Shown here piece after piece: positions 61,626 to 64,000 of a stretch of DNA of 64,000 bases; within the stretch, counting starts at the first letter, position 1, and every line of letters starts with the position of its first letter. A program made the translations under genes and the position numbers. The stretch lies in the NCBI RefSeq assembly GCF_003576645.1, contig NC_044930.1, forward strand, positions 24,896,087-24,960,086, in the 5' to 3' direction. Source of the stretch: Ipomoea triloba. Taxonomy: Eukaryota > Streptophyta > Magnoliopsida > Solanales > Convolvulaceae. Below the pieces are notes generated by a model. It searched no databases and was not told the origin of the DNA. It saw only the letters and a program-made list of their open reading frames with translations.

Positions 61626-61715
61626 AAATGTTATTGTTGATTTTGAGGCTCGATTTGACCATTTAATGAAGTTTCTGTTTTGGTTAATTAAGAACCGAAG
61701 TCCTATTTAGTACAA
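61626..61715. repeat. 90-bp direct repeat, right copy
   Basis: The partner of 59405-59494. It runs on without a break into a 'GTTTGGTAAA' element (TTTAGTACAATAGTTAGCCT), so this copy sits in the original context. Confidence 0.9.
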
Positions 61716-62199
61716 TAGTTAGCCTATCAGTTAATTTAGTAAAATTTGTGTGAAGTCGTCTCATCGTGAGACGGGTCGGATCGTATGAAGATGTAAATGT
61801 AATACTTATAAGTATGACATGTGCATGTTGCTTCGACCCGACTTGACTGGTCTCACAAATAAGGATATGTGAGACGGTCTCACATAAGTGTAACCCGTTA
61901 ATTTTAGCTTGTTTGACCTTTATTAGTTGTTTGACTTGGCTAAACAATCAATATAAATGTTTGGACAGTTTGGTTAATTAGCCTTTTGTAAGAACTTATT
62001 GCTCTAAAAGGCTAAAATTAAAAAATTGCTCAAAGCAGTTTTTTCTATTATTTTTTGGGAGAATTATTTTGCATATAATCAGGTATTAGCTAACATCTAA
62101 TTTACCAAACATCTTTCTACAATCAACCAATACCATCAACTAATTAAACTTACTAACCCAATAAGCTAATAGCTATCAACCAACAGCTATTTACCAAAT
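61697..62199. mobile_element. 'GTTTGGTAAA' TIR element, copy e, with nested element
   Basis: The left end TATTTAGTACAATAGTTAGC and right end GCTATTTACCAAATACC are family termini. The middle carries AATCAATATAAATGTTTGG and CTTTCTACAATCAACC. It is interrupted by the 146-bp 'GTGAGACGGTCTCAC' element. Confidence 0.65.
61744..61889. mobile_element. Short 'GTGAGACGGTCTCAC' TIR element, nested
   Basis: Inverted ends ATTTGTGTGAAGTCGTCTCA and, inward from the right, ACTTATGTGAGACCGTCTCA. It is a deleted relative of 53850-54283. Confidence 0.65.
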
Positions 62200-62200
62200 A

Positions 62201-62201
<1 letters not shown>

Positions 62202-62273
<72 letters not shown>

Positions 62274-62350
62274 NNNNNNNNNNNNNNNNNNNNNNNNNNN
62301 NNNNNNNNNNNNNNNNNNNNNNNNNNNNNNNNNNNNNNNNNNNNNNNNNN

Positions 62351-62426
<76 letters not shown>
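62202..62426. repeat. TA microsatellite interrupted by an assembly gap
   Basis: TA runs on both sides of 77 N (62274-62350). The true array length is unknown. Open frames reading YIYIY across it are meaningless. Confidence 0.97.
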
Positions 62427-62432
<6 letters not shown>

Positions 62433-62655
62433 AAGGGAGTGGTTGAATTATCAGTGTTGGTTTTACCCATTCTGTTAGTTGCACCGCCATAAAAGCCAAT
62501 GTGGAACTATGGCATGCAATGTTTTTTTTTTTTTATTGTCATAATACATACATTTTTTTTTGGTGTACAACAAAAAATTAGTGTTTTTTTAGGGGGAACA
62601 TAACTATAATTATATTTTCATGTGTATTAATAACAACTAATAACATTTAACGTTC

Positions 62656-62657
<2 letters not shown>

Positions 62658-62705
<48 letters not shown>
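62658..62705. repeat. AAT trinucleotide microsatellite
   Basis: About 16 tandem units. Confidence 0.95.
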
Positions 62706-62706
<1 letters not shown>

Positions 62707-62993
62707 ATCAATTAAAAAAATTGCATTTTATAGCTCTGAGTGATGCACTGATGCATAACAAAAAAAAAAAAAAGTTGCTGCACCCCTAGTGAGTCATTTA
62801 AACATCAATTTTACATTTAATTTTTTTTTAATTTATAGTATATTGTACTGATTATTTCGAATTATCATTATTTGCTCGTAATTTTATTTTATTTTCATTG
62901 AACACTTATTTAATTATGCAATGCGTAATATTTAACTAGCTAGTATCATACTCAATCATCTTTAGAAAAAAATAACTCAATTAAAATTCGATT
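62706..62993. other. AT-rich intergenic DNA
   Basis: Homopolymer A and T runs; no gene. Confidence 0.4.
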
Positions 62994-63010
62994 GAATTAA
63001 TATCTTCTCA

Positions 63011-63183
63011 ACCAAAGACCTTGTTGTCAGACAGTATAACTATGACATTATCTCAAATAGGAGTTCACAGATTCGAACCCTAATGGGATATTGACTCTTT
63101 GTACTTCAGTAGGTTAAGAAAATATATATGAACATATATTATATTGTAATAGAGTGAATAGTACTAAAAAAAAAAAAAAAGAA
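63011..63183 (+). mobile_element. SINE (family 1) with 17-bp target duplication
   Basis: Head ACCAAAGACCTTGTTGTCAG, B-box GATTCGAACCC, body with ATTGACTCTTTGTACTTCAG, and an A tail. GAATTAATATCTTCTCA (62994-63010) and GAATTAATCTCTTCTCA (63184-63200) flank it, with one mismatch. This copy best defines the family's ends. Confidence 0.85.
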
Positions 63184-63200
63184 GAATTAATCTCTTCTCA

Positions 63201-64000
63201 CGTGCATTGGTACATATGATAACTATATAAGTGCCTATTATTGTTATTCCTTTTTTGTTCTAAAAAAAAAGTGCCTATTATTGTTACCTAGCATTGCAGA
63301 CAATAGTTTCCAAAAAAAGCATTGCAAACAATAATTTATTGTGAAAGGTGAAAACTTTTTTCTTTTACGTAATATTGTAGTACGTACAACGAACTACTTG
63401 ATTACTTATATCCCTTTCTTTCATAAGACAATAATATATGCTTTCACAGATTCAGACTGATCGAATTACATGTATCGTTTCCAAAACCTAATAGCTTGTT
63501 ATTAAAAAAAAAAAAAAAAAACTAATAGCTTATGAAATACTATTTAATTTGGGTAATAAGAGTTGAACCTTAACTCTTGTGTTACGGTAAAATTAGAAAT
63601 TTAATCTGAGTGTTAGGATGTGCAGCGCAAACTAGGAGTTGAATATTAACTCTTGATCCTTAAGTAATAGATTGAGATGGAAAGATTCAAGATCGAGTCA
63701 TGATAGTTGCAGCGTGAAAATAATACTAATAATGTGATAAGTTACACTCCTTACAGGCACTAAGACATTGATCAAAGGCTGTTAAATTATTGTAATTTTT
63801 TCTCTACAATTCGGGGTGAAGTATAGGCCAACAGGGGAAGAATTTTCCCTATTTGAGGGACAAGAAAATAAAGACACTATATAACTTTATTTGGAAGGGC
63901 CACTGGGTACTAAATTTCATGGCCTGTTATGATGGCTTAGATAAGAGCATCCATATCAATGGATAATTGAGGATTTTTGGAATGGTGTAGGATGATGTGG
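63201..64000. other. Intergenic stretch to the window end
   Basis: AT-rich DNA with a short direct repeat (AAGTGCCTATTATTGTTA-like text at about 63230 and 63269) and no recognised gene. Confidence 0.4.

Noticed and set aside
62153..62499. Open frames reading YIYIYIY across the N gap
   Set aside because: They are the TA microsatellite read in frame.

Overview
This is a window of AT-rich nuclear DNA from a eudicot plant. The evidence is GT-AG spliced genes for three plant protein families, long intergenic stretches full of plant DNA transposons and tRNA-derived SINEs, and no bacterial-type operons. The species cannot be fixed from the sequence. I found no bacterial-style defence or mobile system. 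The novelty lies in repeat biology, in one altered enzyme, and in assembly artefacts.

Layout. 1-3.1 kb: a TA microsatellite, a repeat element with internal ~110-bp tandem repeats, and SINEs. 3.13-10.9 kb (+): a five-exon L-gulonolactone oxidase-like gene (597 aa), with hAT-like elements and SINEs in its introns. 10.9-28.1 kb: no protein-coding gene. This stretch holds hAT-like and PIF/Harbinger-like elements, a 521-bp foldback Mutator-like element nested in another element, a 24-bp minisatellite and microsatellites. 28.1-33.9 kb (-), with 5' UTR and promoter to about 35.2 kb: an EMBRYONIC FLOWER 1-like gene (five coding exons, 1,153 aa). 35.8-36.2 kb: a GC-rich, promoter-like island with no gene attached. 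38.2-40.9 kb: a 1.33-kb direct duplication across an N gap, very probably unmerged contig ends. 43-44 kb: a SINE, RNase H-like relics and a short CpG-rich exon-like stretch. 47.6-55.0 kb (-): a 17-exon AIM1-like peroxisomal multifunctional beta-oxidation gene (714 aa) without the usual peroxisomal targeting end. 56.6-58.1 kb: a Mutator-like element carrying a kinesin P-loop fragment (Pack-MULE). 59.5-61.6 kb (-): the 3' part of a Helitron with a broken helicase gene, flanked by a 90-bp direct repeat. 62.2-62.4 kb: a TA repeat with an N gap. 62.4-64 kb: repeats only.

The three genes work separately: sugar-lactone oxidation (ascorbate-related), Polycomb-type repression of flowering, and peroxisomal fatty-acid beta-oxidation. 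Their models were built by joining GT-AG exons and checking that reading phase is kept through every junction. The transposon calls rest on terminal inverted repeats, target-site duplications and copy-to-copy similarity read by eye.
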